NCBI GenBank assembly: GCA_035531755.1
Contig: DATKSK010000001.1
Location: 1 to 64,000, forward strand
Source of the DNA: Acidimicrobiales bacterium
GTDB taxonomy: Bacteria; Actinomycetota; Acidimicrobiia; Acidimicrobiales; UBA8190
Length of the DNA stretch: 64,000 bases
Direction: 5' to 3'
Numbering within the stretch: position 1 is the stretch's first letter; each line of letters opens with the position of its first letter. Made by a program: the position numbers and the translations under genes. This document shows, one piece after another, positions 36,394 to 44,479 of this stretch. The notes below the pieces were generated by a model. The model did no database searches, was not told where the DNA came from, and saw only the letters and a list, made by a program, of their open reading frames with translations.

Positions 36394-37266
36394 GTGAGCG
36401 ACAAGCGCACGTCGCTCGACGACATGGTCGGCGAGCTGCGCGACGGCATGACGGTCGGCTTCGGCGGCTGGGGGTCGCGCCGCAAGCCCATGGCGGCGGT
36501 GCGGGCCGTGCTGCGCTCGGGCGTGCGCGACCTGACCGTGGTCGCCTACGGCGGGCCCGACGTCGGCGTGCTGTGCGCCGCCGGGCGCGTCCGCAAGGTG
36601 GTCTACGGGTTCGTGACCCTCGACTCCATCGCGCTGGACCCCCACTTCCGCGCCGCGCGCCAGCAGGGGACGATCGAGGCCATGGAGGTGGACGAGGGGA
36701 TGTTCTACCTGGGCCTGCTGGCCGCCGCCCAGCGGCTGCCTTTCCTGCCCACCCGGGCGGGGCTCGGCTCCGACGTGCTGCGCGTCAACCCCGGGCTGAA
36801 GACGGTGCGCTCCCCCTACGACGACGGCGAGGAGCTCGTGGCCATGCCCGCGCTCACCCTCGACGCCGCCTTCGTGCACGTGAACCGGGCCGACACCCAC
36901 GGCAACGGGCAGGTGCTCGGCCCCGACCCCTTCTTCGACGAGCTGTTCCTGGGGGCGGCGGTCCGTCGCTTCCTCACCGCCGAGACCGTCGTCGAGCCGG
37001 GCGGGCTCCTCCACCACGGCCCCATCCAGACCGTCACCGTCAGCCGCCTCCTCACCGACGCCGTCGCCGAGGCCCCCGGCGGCGCCCACTTCACGTCGTG
37101 CCCCCCCGACTACGACCGCGACGAGGGCTTCCAACGGCGATATGCCGCCGCCGCCGCCGACCCCGACGCCTGGGCGGCCTTCGACGCCCGCTACCTCCAG
37201 GCCGACGAGGCCGGCTACCGGGCCGCCGTCGACGAGGACACCGCCACCGACGGGGGTGCGTCGTGA
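36394..37266 (+). CDS. ipdA: IpdA, CoA-transferase-fold ring-C hydrolase alpha subunit
   Basis: 290 residues, GTG start. MSDKRTSLDDMVGELRDGMT, GGWGSRRKPMAAVRAVLRS, VVAYGGPDVGVLCAAG, QRLPFLPTRAGLGSDV and PGGAHFTSCPPDYDRDE follow mycobacterial IpdA block by block. IpdAB looks like a CoA transferase but works as a hydrolase that opens the last steroid ring (COCHEA-CoA). Its stop overlaps ipdB's start by 4 bases, as expected for a heterodimer made in equal amounts. Confidence 0.94.
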   Translation: MSDKRTSLDDMVGELRDGMTVGFGGWGSRRKPMAAVRAVLRSGVRDLTVVAYGGPDVGVLCAAGRVRKVVYGFVTLDSIALDPHFRAARQQGTIEAMEVDEGMFYLGLLAAAQRLPFLPTRAGLGSDVLRVNPGLKTVRSPYDDGEELVAMPALTLDAAFVHVNRADTHGNGQVLGPDPFFDELFLGAAVRRFLTAETVVEPGGLLHHGPIQTVTVSRLLTDAVAEAPGGAHFTSCPPDYDRDEGFQRRYAAAAADPDAWAAFDARYLQADEAGYRAAVDEDTATDGGAS

Positions 37267-38033
37267 GCGCCGACGAGGGTGTGACGCGCGCCGAGGTGTG
37301 CGCGGTGGCGTGCGCCGAAGCGTGGCGCGGCGACGGCGAGGTGATGGCGAGCCCGTTCGGCACCATCCCGGCCGTCGGGGCCCGCCTGGCCCGGCTGACG
37401 TTCGCGCCCGACCTGGTGCTGACCGACGGCGAGGCCGCCCTCATGGCCAACACGCCGGGCGTCTCCGCCCGGCGCGACGAGCTCGTGCTCGAGGCGTGGA
37501 TGCCCTACCGGCGGGTGTTCGACGTGGTGTGGTCGGGCCGGCGCCACATCATGATGATGGCGTCGCAGGTGGACCGCTACGGGAACCAGAACCTGAGTGC
37601 CATCGGCGACTGGGCCCGGCCCAAGGCGCAGCTGATCGGGGTGCGCGGCGCGCCGGGCAACAGCGTCAACCACACCACCAGCTACTGGGTGCCCGCCCAC
37701 TCGCCGCGCAGCTTCGTGGAGCACGTCGACATGGTGTGCGGGGTGGGCTACGACCGCGCCGCCGCTGCGGGGCCCGCGGCCACGCGCTTCCACGAGGTGC
37801 GGGTGGTGGTGTCGAACCTGGGCGTGTTCGACTTCGACACCCCCGACCACGCCATGCGCCTGCGCTCGGTGCACCCCGGCGTCACCGTCGACGAGGTCGT
37901 GGCCGCCACCGGGTTCGCGCTCGTGCTCCCCGATCCGGTGCCGGTGACCCGGGCCCCCACGGTCGACGAGCTCGAGCTGGTGCGCGAGGTCCTCGACCCC
38001 CGGCGGCTGCGCGACAAAGAGGTGGCGTCCTGA
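37263..38033 (+). CDS. ipdB: IpdB, CoA-transferase-fold ring-C hydrolase beta subunit
   Basis: 256 residues, GTG start within ipdA's stop. TRAEVCAVACAEAWRGDGEV, VGARLARLTFAPDLVLTDGE, ASQVDRYGNQNLSAIG, RGAPGNSVNHTTSYWVP and VVSNLGVFDFDTPDHAMRL match mycobacterial IpdB throughout. Partner of IpdA. The stop codon overlaps the likely CTG start of ipdC. Confidence 0.94.
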   Translation: MSADEGVTRAEVCAVACAEAWRGDGEVMASPFGTIPAVGARLARLTFAPDLVLTDGEAALMANTPGVSARRDELVLEAWMPYRRVFDVVWSGRRHIMMMASQVDRYGNQNLSAIGDWARPKAQLIGVRGAPGNSVNHTTSYWVPAHSPRSFVEHVDMVCGVGYDRAAAAGPAATRFHEVRVVVSNLGVFDFDTPDHAMRLRSVHPGVTVDEVVAATGFALVLPDPVPVTRAPTVDELELVREVLDPRRLRDKEVAS

Positions 38034-39142
38034 CGCCGCCCGGCGCGGCGTCGCCGGGACCGCTCCCGGCGTCGCCCGAGCCCCACCCCGCGCTGCGCAC
38101 GCGGCTGTGCGAGCTGGTGGGCGTGCGCTACCCCATGGTGCAGACGGGCATGGGATGGGTGGCCGGGCCCCGCCTGGTGGCCGCCACCGCCAACGCCGGT
38201 GCGCTCGGGATCCTGGCGTCGGCCACCATGACCGTCGACGAGCTGCGCGCCGCGGTGGCCGAGGTCCGGGCGCGCACCGGCGCCCCGTTCGGGGTGAACC
38301 TCCGCACCGACGCCGCCGACGTCGGCGAGCGCATCGCCGTGCTGCTCGACGCGGGCGTGAAGGTGGCGAGCTTCGCCCAGGCCCCGCGCGCCGAGATGGT
38401 GACCCGCCTGCGCGACGCCGGCGTGGTGGTCATCCCCACCGTGGGGGCGCGGCGCCATGCCGAGAAGGTCGCCGATTGGGGCGTGCACGGCGTCATCGCC
38501 CAGGGGGCGGAGGGCGGCGGCCACACCGGCCCGGTGCCGACGACCCTGCTGCTCCCCCAGGTGGTCGACGCCGTGGGCGACCGGGTGGTCGTCATCGGCG
38601 CGGGCGGCTTCTCGAGCGGCCGGGGGCTCGTGGCCGCCCTCGCCTACGGGGCGGCCGGCATCGCCATGGGCACCCGCTTCCTCCTCACGCAGGAGAGCAC
38701 CGTCCCCGACGAGGTGAAGAAGGTCTACCTGGGCACCCCGGTCACCGGGACCGTCGTCACCACGCGGGTGGACGGCGCACCCCAGCGCGTCATCCGCACC
38801 GACGTCGTGGACCACCTCGAGGGTGCGGGACGCCTCGCCGCGCTGCCCCGGGCCCTGCGCAACGCCCTCGCCTTCCGGCGCCAGACCCACGCCTCCATCG
38901 GGGCGCTGCTGTCCGAGGGCCGGGCCATGAAGGAGGGCAACGAGATGTCCTGGGCCCAGGTGGTCATGGCCGCCAACGCCCCCATGATGACCAGGGCCGC
39001 CCTCGTCGACGGCCGCACGGACGTCGGGGTGCTGCCCACCGGCCAGGTCGTCGGTGTCATCGAGGAGCTCCCCACCGTGGCCGAGCTGGTGGCATCGGTG
39101 ATCACCGAGGCCAACGCCACCCTCGAGCGCCTGGCCGGCTGA
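38030..39142 (+). CDS. ipdC: IpdC, nitronate-monooxygenase-like flavoprotein
   Basis: About 370 residues if begun at CTG 38030, which overlaps ipdB's stop (CTGA). YPMVQTGMGWVAGPRLVAAT, GGGHTGPVPTTLLLPQV, VIGAGGFSSGRGLVAALAYG and GTRFLLTQESTVPD are the NMO-type TIM-barrel flavin sites and match IpdC of mycobacteria. IpdC acts on a bicyclic CoA intermediate before ring opening. There is no ATG, GTG or TTG in frame between the ipdB stop and GTG 38117, yet the conserved N-terminal stretch ALRTRLCELVG lies before 38117, so a non-canonical start is likely. Confidence 0.88.
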   Translation: MTPPGAASPGPLPASPEPHPALRTRLCELVGVRYPMVQTGMGWVAGPRLVAATANAGALGILASATMTVDELRAAVAEVRARTGAPFGVNLRTDAADVGERIAVLLDAGVKVASFAQAPRAEMVTRLRDAGVVVIPTVGARRHAEKVADWGVHGVIAQGAEGGGHTGPVPTTLLLPQVVDAVGDRVVVIGAGGFSSGRGLVAALAYGAAGIAMGTRFLLTQESTVPDEVKKVYLGTPVTGTVVTTRVDGAPQRVIRTDVVDHLEGAGRLAALPRALRNALAFRRQTHASIGALLSEGRAMKEGNEMSWAQVVMAANAPMMTRAALVDGRTDVGVLPTGQVVGVIEELPTVAELVASVITEANATLERLAG

Positions 39143-39188
39143 TCCGTCGCAGGGGCGCCGGGAACTCCCGACGGGGGAGCGGACACTA

Positions 39189-39863
39189 GTGGTCGTGGAC
39201 GCAGCGCCTTCCCGGGGAGACCGGGACCTCGGTGACCGGGAGCTGTGGGGGCGCGCCGCCGAGGACCCGGAGGCCTTCGGGACGGTGTTCGAGCGCCACG
39301 CCCGGGCGGTGTTCGCCTTCTGCGTGCGGCGGTGCGGTGACCGGGCGCTCGCCGAGGACCTGACGAGCATCGTCTTCCTCGAGGCCTGGAAGCAGCGTGC
39401 CGCCTTCGAGCCGACGGGCACGACGGTGCTGCCGTGGCTGCTCGGCATCGCCAACAACATGTGCCGCAACGCCACCCGGTCCCGCCGGCGCCACCGGGCC
39501 GCGCTGCGCCGGATCCCGCTCGGGCCGTCGGCCGCCGGTGTCGAGAACGACGTCGTCTCCCGGGTGGACACCGCTGCAGCCCTCGAGTCGGCACGCCGCG
39601 CCCTCGACGGCCTGTCGCGCCACGAGCGCGAGGTCGTGGTGCTCGTCTCGTGGAGCGACCTCACCTACGGCGAGGCTGCCGCCGCGCTGGGCGTGCCCGT
39701 CGGCACGGTCCGCTCGCGCCTCGCCCGGGCCCGCCGGAAGCTGCGCGCCGCGCGGGACCCGTCCGGCGGCACCGGCCAGGGCGCGCCGGACGGCGCCGTC
39801 GCCGCGCTGGTACGCCCCGCAGTGCTCGAACCGACCGTCTCGACAACGAAGGAGCCCACATGA
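39189..39863 (+). CDS. ECF-type RNA polymerase sigma factor
   Basis: 224 residues, GTG start behind GGGGGAG. Region 2 runs through FGTVFERHARAVFAFCVRRC and DLTSIVFLEAWKQRAAF; region 4 is LDGLSRHEREVVVLVSWSDL followed by the helix-turn-helix TYGEAAAALGVPVGTVRSRL. The C-terminal 40 residues are an Ala/Thr-rich extension. Its stop overlaps the next gene's ATG by 4 bases, so the following membrane protein is its likely partner. Confidence 0.92.
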   Translation: MVVDAAPSRGDRDLGDRELWGRAAEDPEAFGTVFERHARAVFAFCVRRCGDRALAEDLTSIVFLEAWKQRAAFEPTGTTVLPWLLGIANNMCRNATRSRRRHRAALRRIPLGPSAAGVENDVVSRVDTAAALESARRALDGLSRHEREVVVLVSWSDLTYGEAAAALGVPVGTVRSRLARARRKLRAARDPSGGTGQGAPDGAVAALVRPAVLEPTVSTTKEPT

Positions 39864-40642
39864 CCGACCTGCTCCCCCCTCCGGTGCCTTCCCTGAGCGA
39901 CGACTGGGTCGCCCGCCGCCGCCACCATCTGGTCGCCGAGTTGTGCGTGCGTCCGCGACGACGGCGCCCGCTCGCCGCGACGATCGGCGTGGGCGCCGCC
40001 GTGGGTGGCGCGGCGGCGGTGGTGGCCGTGGTGGCGCCCGGCGCCCCCGCCGCCTTCGCCCGGTGGAACGCGTCGCCCACGGCGCCGGCGGCGGGCCAGG
40101 TAGCCACGGCGCAGGCCGCCTGCCAGGCACGCCTGGTCCCACTGACGACGGCGGAGCGGGGGGCCGCGTCCGGCTGGCAGCCCGCCGTGACCGACATCCG
40201 GGGTCCCTTCACGCTGTCGGTCTTCACCGCCGGCACGGCCACTGCCACCTGTCTCGACGACGGTTCGTTCGAGAGCGTGTCCGTGCGGGTGGGCCCGCAG
40301 CCGCCGCCTCCGCCCGCGGGCGGGGTGGTCGTCGACCAGGCGTCGTTCACGGCCCGCCAGGGCGAGCCCTTCACACTGGTGGTGGGGCGCGCCGGGGCCG
40401 GCGTGACCGCCGTCACCCTCGTGCGCGCCGACGGGAGCACCATCGAGACGAGCCTGGCCGACGGCCGGTTCGCGGCCTGGTGGCCCGGCGACGGCGCCGT
40501 GCGGGGGGCGGAGGCGTCCACGCCGACCGGCGTGGTGACGACGCCGCTGCACCTCCAGCCGCTCCAGCGGTACGGCGTGATGCCCGGCACGGGGAAGGGC
40601 GCGGGCACGCCCACCGCCGCCGGGTCATCCGTCGGGTCATAG
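39860..40642 (+). CDS. Membrane-anchored protein coupled to the sigma factor
   Basis: 260 residues, ATG overlapping the sigma-factor stop (ATGA) with GGAG 9 bases upstream. A short cytoplasmic part with RRRHHLVAELCVRPRRRR precedes one membrane helix (about 42-65), then a secreted region of 190 residues with two cysteines. The topology fits a sigma-factor-linked sensor or target, but there is no zinc-binding HxxxCxxC anti-sigma motif. Function open. Confidence 0.75.
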   Translation: MTDLLPPPVPSLSDDWVARRRHHLVAELCVRPRRRRPLAATIGVGAAVGGAAAVVAVVAPGAPAAFARWNASPTAPAAGQVATAQAACQARLVPLTTAERGAASGWQPAVTDIRGPFTLSVFTAGTATATCLDDGSFESVSVRVGPQPPPPPAGGVVVDQASFTARQGEPFTLVVGRAGAGVTAVTLVRADGSTIETSLADGRFAAWWPGDGAVRGAEASTPTGVVTTPLHLQPLQRYGVMPGTGKGAGTPTAAGSSVGS

Positions 40643-40653
40643 CGTCGCCGGGA

Positions 40654-41274
40654 GTGACCGCTCTCAATCCCCGGCCGGCGCTTGCCGATGCCCAGCCCGT
40701 GGCGACCGCGGCGACACGACGGCGGCGGCCTGCGGCCGAGCACGGGTTCGGCCTGGCCGGGCTGATCCTCTCGCTGCTCGTGCTGGGCGCCGTCAGCGCC
40801 GCCGCCGTCATGGCCCTCGGCAGCGGGAGCGGTACCGGTCTGGGCGGGGCCGGCGGTCTGACCGGTGCGGGTGGCGGATCCGATGGGTCGTCCGGTCTGG
40901 GCTCGACCGTGTCTCGGGCCTACGACCTCGGGGCACAGACCACCTTGAAGACCGTCGAGCAGAACGTGCTCGACGCGTCGGTGGCCGGCGGCGGGTTCGC
41001 CGGGCTCGACCTCTCGCCGTACGGCGTGGTGGCGGGACCGTCGACGTCGGCGCAGACCGTGAGCGGCGTGCTGGCGGCCGGCGGGGACGGCGCCACCCTG
41101 GCGGTGCAGTCGCGCACCGGGACGTGCTGGCTCGCCTGGGTCTCCGCCGGCGCGTCGTGGTACGGGGCCGAGGTGCACGCGCCGTCGTGCGCGGCGGTCG
41201 CCCTCGACGGCGCGCCCACGGCGGGGACGTCGGGCGGGATCACGTGGCAGGCGGGGTCCTTCCCCGCGTCGTGA
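40654..41274 (+). CDS. Pilin-like single-pass secreted protein
   Basis: 206 residues from GTG 40654. The N-terminus RRRRPAAEHGFGLAGLILSLLVL resembles a type IV prepilin leader (basic leader, Gly-Phe cleavage point, long hydrophobic helix), but the usual glutamate five residues after the cleavage site is a glycine. A Gly-rich linker then leads to a small domain with one Cys pair (GTCWLAWV, HAPSCAAV). It follows the sigma-factor pair by 11 bases and may be part of that operon. Confidence 0.65.
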   Translation: MTALNPRPALADAQPVATAATRRRRPAAEHGFGLAGLILSLLVLGAVSAAAVMALGSGSGTGLGGAGGLTGAGGGSDGSSGLGSTVSRAYDLGAQTTLKTVEQNVLDASVAGGGFAGLDLSPYGVVAGPSTSAQTVSGVLAAGGDGATLAVQSRTGTCWLAWVSAGASWYGAEVHAPSCAAVALDGAPTAGTSGGITWQAGSFPAS

Positions 41275-41339
41275 CGGATGGCGCCTGGGGCGACCCGCCC
41301 TGGCGGCGCCACGGGCGTCGGCGCCGGGCGACGGGCGGG

Positions 41340-41744
41340 CTACGGGTTGCCCCGGACCTCCTGCACCAGCCATCCGTTGCCGTCGGGGTCGCCGAAGGAG
41401 AGGATCGAGCCGTAGTCGGCGCGGCCGGGATCGGGGCCGTCGACCTGGTTGCCCGACTCGAAGTGGTAGACCTCGCTGACGTCCGCGCCGCGTCCCGCCA
41501 GCTCGGCGCGCGCCGCCTCGATGCCGGGGACGACCAGGTGGAGCCCCTGGAGTGATCCCGGGGCCCCGGTGTTGCGCATGAGGGCGATCGAGCACGCCGA
41601 GCCCGGCGGGGTCAGCTGCACGACGCGGGATTCATCGCCGGCGCGGTGGTCGACGTCGAGGCGGAACCCGGCCTGCTCCATGGAGAAGGCCGTGGCGCGG
41701 TCGACGTCCGCCACCGGCACGACGAGCTCGAGCTTCCAGTCCAC
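41340..41744 (-). CDS. VOC/glyoxalase-fold protein
   Basis: 134 residues, GTG start 1 base after the previous gene's stop. It has a single vicinal-oxygen-chelate module: LELVVPVADVDRATAFSMEQ at the front, GLHLVVPGIEAARAELAGRG in the middle and SFGDPDGNGWLVQEV at the end. His/Glu metal positions are only partly obvious. It is the last gene after the thiolase and a small protein, so it may isomerise or cleave a related CoA product (inference). Confidence 0.85.
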   Translation of the reverse strand: MDWKLELVVPVADVDRATAFSMEQAGFRLDVDHRAGDESRVVQLTPPGSACSIALMRNTGAPGSLQGLHLVVPGIEAARAELAGRGADVSEVYHFESGNQVDGPDPGRADYGSILSFGDPDGNGWLVQEVRGNP

Positions 41745-41745
41745 C

Positions 41746-42021
41746 TCAGCGCGCCGTGCGCAGGCGCTCCACCAGCGCCTCGGCCTGCTCGGCCAGGCGG
41801 GCCGCCTCGGACCCGCCGGCGCCGCCCTCGACGAGCCGCGACAGCCCGGCCACGAGCGTGGCCAGCTCGACGAGCGCCTCGCTCGACTCGTGGATCTTCA
41901 CCGTCGAGAACGGGAAGGCGACCGTGACCTTGGTCGTGGGCGTCACGATCGCCGGCGGGGTCTTGTGTCCGGCTCCCTCCGCACCCGCGCCCTTCGGCGA
42001 CCCTGTGCCGTCGGCCGGCAC
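41746..42021 (-). CDS. Small uncharacterised protein in the thiolase operon
   Basis: 91 residues. GTG 42021 shares its G with the thiolase stop (TAGTG), and the stop is 1 base before the VOC start, so translation is tightly coupled on both sides. Sequence: a Gly/Ala/Lys linker, then VTPTTKVTVAFPFSTVKIHE and a helical part ending ARLAEQAEALVERLRTAR. No family recognised; it could be a small partner or regulator of the thiolase. Confidence 0.65.
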   Translation of the reverse strand: MPADGTGSPKGAGAEGAGHKTPPAIVTPTTKVTVAFPFSTVKIHESSEALVELATLVAGLSRLVEGGAGGSEAARLAEQAEALVERLRTAR

Positions 42022-43178
42022 TACCCGAGGCGCTCGATGATGGTGGCGTTGGCCTGGCCGCCGCCTTCGCACATGGTCTGCAGGCCGTAGCGCCCGCCGG
42101 TGCGTTCGAGCTCGTTGAGCAGCGTCGCCATGAGGCGCGCCCCCGAGCACCCCGTCGGGTGCCCGATGGCGATGGCCCCCCCGTTCGGGTTGACCTTGGC
42201 CATGTCGGGGTGCAGCTCCCGCTCCCACGCCAGCACCACCGAGGCGAAGGCCTCGTTGATCTCCACGGCGTCCATGTCCTCCAGCCGGAGCTTGGCCTTC
42301 TCGAGCACCAGCCGGGTGGCGGGGATGGGGGCGGTGAGCATGATGACCGGGTCGTTGGCGGCCACCGCGAAGGTGTGGAACCGCGCACGCGGCCGCAGCC
42401 CCAGGGACTCGGCGCGCTCCTCGCTCATGACGAGGACGGCCGCCGCCCCGTCGGAGATCTGTGACGACGTCCCCGCCGTGACCAGCCCGTCCTCGGCGAA
42501 CGCGGGGCGCAGGCCGGCCAGCTTCTCGAGGCTGGTGTCGCGTCGCACCCCCTCGTCGACGTCGAGGACGGTGTCGCCGTCGGGGCCCGGGGCGGCCAGG
42601 GGCACGATCTCGTTGGCGAACCGGCCCTCGTCGTGGGCGCGCGCCGCACGTCGGTGCGACTCCAGCGCGAAGGCGTCCATCTCCTCGCGACCCACCCCCC
42701 AGCGCCGGGCGATCTCCTCCGCCGAGAGCCCCTGGTGGATGAAGTCGAAGCGGGCGTGGACCGTCGGGCCGTAGGCCTCGCCGGGCCCCGGGTCGGTGGT
42801 GGAGCCGATCGGGACGCGCGTCATCGACTCGATGCCGGCGCCGATGACGATGTCCATGGCGCCCGCCATGACCGCCTGTGCGGCGAAGTGGACCGCCTGC
42901 TGGGCCGAGCCGCACTGGCGGTCGACGGTGGTCCCCGGCACGGTGTCGGGGAACCCGGCGGCCAGCGCGGCGTTGCGGCCGATGTTCATGGCCTGCTCGC
43001 CCACGGTCATGGTGCACCCCATCACCACGTCCTCGACGAGGGCGGGGTCGAGGCCGGTGCGCTCGACGAGCGCCTTCAGCGGGGCGGCGGCGAGGTCGAC
43101 CGGGTGCCAGCCCGACAGCCGGCCGTTGCGGCGCCCGACCGGGGTGCGCACCGCGTCGACGATGACGGCGTTGGGCAT
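42021..43178 (-). CDS. Acetyl-CoA acetyltransferase, FadA6-like thiolase
   Basis: 385 residues. Nucleophilic Cys in TVDRQCGSAQQAVHFAAQA (about 90), His in GAIAIGHPTGCSGARL (about 345) and Cys/Gly in QTMCEGGGQANATIIE are intact. The overall pattern (AVRTPVGRRNGRLSGWHPVDL, VEINEAFASVV) is close to mycobacterial FadA6, which acts late in steroid ring C/D breakdown, cutting beta-keto CoA products. First gene of a minus-strand operon, divergent from the acyl-CoA dehydrogenase pair and sharing a 112-base promoter region with a palindromic operator. Confidence 0.92.
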   Translation of the reverse strand: MPNAVIVDAVRTPVGRRNGRLSGWHPVDLAAAPLKALVERTGLDPALVEDVVMGCTMTVGEQAMNIGRNAALAAGFPDTVPGTTVDRQCGSAQQAVHFAAQAVMAGAMDIVIGAGIESMTRVPIGSTTDPGPGEAYGPTVHARFDFIHQGLSAEEIARRWGVGREEMDAFALESHRRAARAHDEGRFANEIVPLAAPGPDGDTVLDVDEGVRRDTSLEKLAGLRPAFAEDGLVTAGTSSQISDGAAAVLVMSEERAESLGLRPRARFHTFAVAANDPVIMLTAPIPATRLVLEKAKLRLEDMDAVEINEAFASVVLAWERELHPDMAKVNPNGGAIAIGHPTGCSGARLMATLLNELERTGGRYGLQTMCEGGGQANATIIERLG

Positions 43179-43259
43179 CGAGACCTCCTCCGCCCGGGTC
43201 CACCACCCCGGGCCTGGCGCGGCCGGATCGGTCCGTCCGACCGCGTCGATTGTTGCCCA

Positions 43260-43282
43260 GAATCTGGCGGTGTGTCAGATTC
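43260..43282 (+). promoter_or_regulatory. Palindromic operator between thiolase and acyl-CoA dehydrogenase genes
   Basis: GAATCTG, nine bases, then CAGATTC form a perfect 7-bp inverted repeat. The inner part read on the other strand, CTGACACACCGCCAGAT, matches a site upstream of the amidohydrolase at 48290. The end lies 8 bases before the ATG at 43291, so binding would block initiation of that gene and could affect the divergent thiolase. Arm size fits a TetR-family dimer. Confidence 0.7.
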
Positions 43283-43290
43283 CTCGTCCG

Positions 43291-44466
43291 ATGGATCTCC
43301 GGTTCACGTCCGAGCAGGAGCGCTTGCGCGCCGAGGCCCGGGCCTGGCTCGAGGCCAACACCCCGGACCGGGCCGGGGGCCCCGGGCCGCTGCCCTCGCT
43401 CGACACCGCCGCCGGGTTCGAGGCCCACCGGGCGTGGGAGCGGACCATGTTCGACGCCGGGTGGTCGGTGGTGTCGTGGCCGGCGCAGTACGGCGGGCGC
43501 GGCGCCGGGCTGATCGAGTGGCTCGTGTTCGAGGAGGAGTACTACCGGGCCCGGGCCCCCACCCGGGTGGGGCAGAACGGCATCTTCCTGCTGGCCCCCA
43601 CGCTCTTCGAGTTCGGGACCCCCGAGCAGAAGGACCGGTACCTCCCGCCCATGGCGTCGGGCGAGGAGATCTGGTGCCAGGGGTGGTCCGAGCCCGACGC
43701 CGGCAGCGACCTCGCCGCCATCCGCAGCCGCGCCGCGCGCCGCGGGGACGCGTGGGTCCTGAACGGGCAGAAGACGTGGTGCTCGCGCGGCGCCTTCGCC
43801 GACTGGATCTTCGCCCTGTTCCGTTCCGACCCCGAGGGCGAGCGCCATCGCGGCCTCACCTACTTCCTCGTGCCCATGGACGCGCCCGGTGTGACCGTGC
43901 GCCCGATCGCCCAGCTCGACGGCGAGACGGGGTTCGCCGAGGTCTTCTTCGAGGACGTGGAGGTGCCCGACGCCCAGGTGCTCGGCCAGGTCGGCCAGGG
44001 ATGGGGGGTGGCCATGGCCACGGCCGGCTCCGAGCGCGGCCTGTCGTTGCGCAGCCCCGCCCGGTACACCGAGGCGGCGGCGCGGCTGGTCGAGCTGTAC
44101 CGACGCTGCGCCGCCGAGGACCCGGTGCGCGCCGCGCGCAGCGCCGACGCCGTGGGGCGCGCCGTGATCGACGCCGAGGCGTACCGGCTCCACACGTACT
44201 GGACCGCCACCCGCGTCCTGGACGGCGCCACGGTGGGGCCCGAGGCGTCGATGAACAAGATCTTCTGGTCCGAGACCGACCTGCTCGTCCACGCCACCGC
44301 GCTCGAGCTCCTGGGGGCCGGCGCCGAGCTGCTCGAGGACGACGGACGCCCGCCGGCGTGGCTCGACGGGTTCCTCTTCGCCCTGGCCGGCCCCATCTAC
44401 GCCGGCACCAACGAGATCCAGCGCAATGTGGTGGCCGAGCGCGTCCTCGGCCTGCCGCGGGCCTGA
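43291..44466 (+). CDS. Acyl-CoA dehydrogenase (larger subunit type)
   Basis: 391 residues, ATG 43291. FAD/substrate blocks: GWSVVSWPAQYGGRGAGL, IWCQGWSEPDAGSDLAAIRS, VLNGQKTWCSRGAFADWIF and the final YAGTNEIQRNVVAERVLGLP. Paired with the gene 13 bases downstream, which has the shorter FadE pattern; such pairs form alpha2beta2 acyl-CoA dehydrogenases for steroid-derived CoA esters in mycobacteria. Probably oxidises an intermediate of the ipd/FadA6 route (inference). Confidence 0.93.
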   Translation: MDLRFTSEQERLRAEARAWLEANTPDRAGGPGPLPSLDTAAGFEAHRAWERTMFDAGWSVVSWPAQYGGRGAGLIEWLVFEEEYYRARAPTRVGQNGIFLLAPTLFEFGTPEQKDRYLPPMASGEEIWCQGWSEPDAGSDLAAIRSRAARRGDAWVLNGQKTWCSRGAFADWIFALFRSDPEGERHRGLTYFLVPMDAPGVTVRPIAQLDGETGFAEVFFEDVEVPDAQVLGQVGQGWGVAMATAGSERGLSLRSPARYTEAAARLVELYRRCAAEDPVRAARSADAVGRAVIDAEAYRLHTYWTATRVLDGATVGPEASMNKIFWSETDLLVHATALELLGAGAELLEDDGRPPAWLDGFLFALAGPIYAGTNEIQRNVVAERVLGLPRA

Positions 44467-44479
44467 GCGTCAGCCGCCG

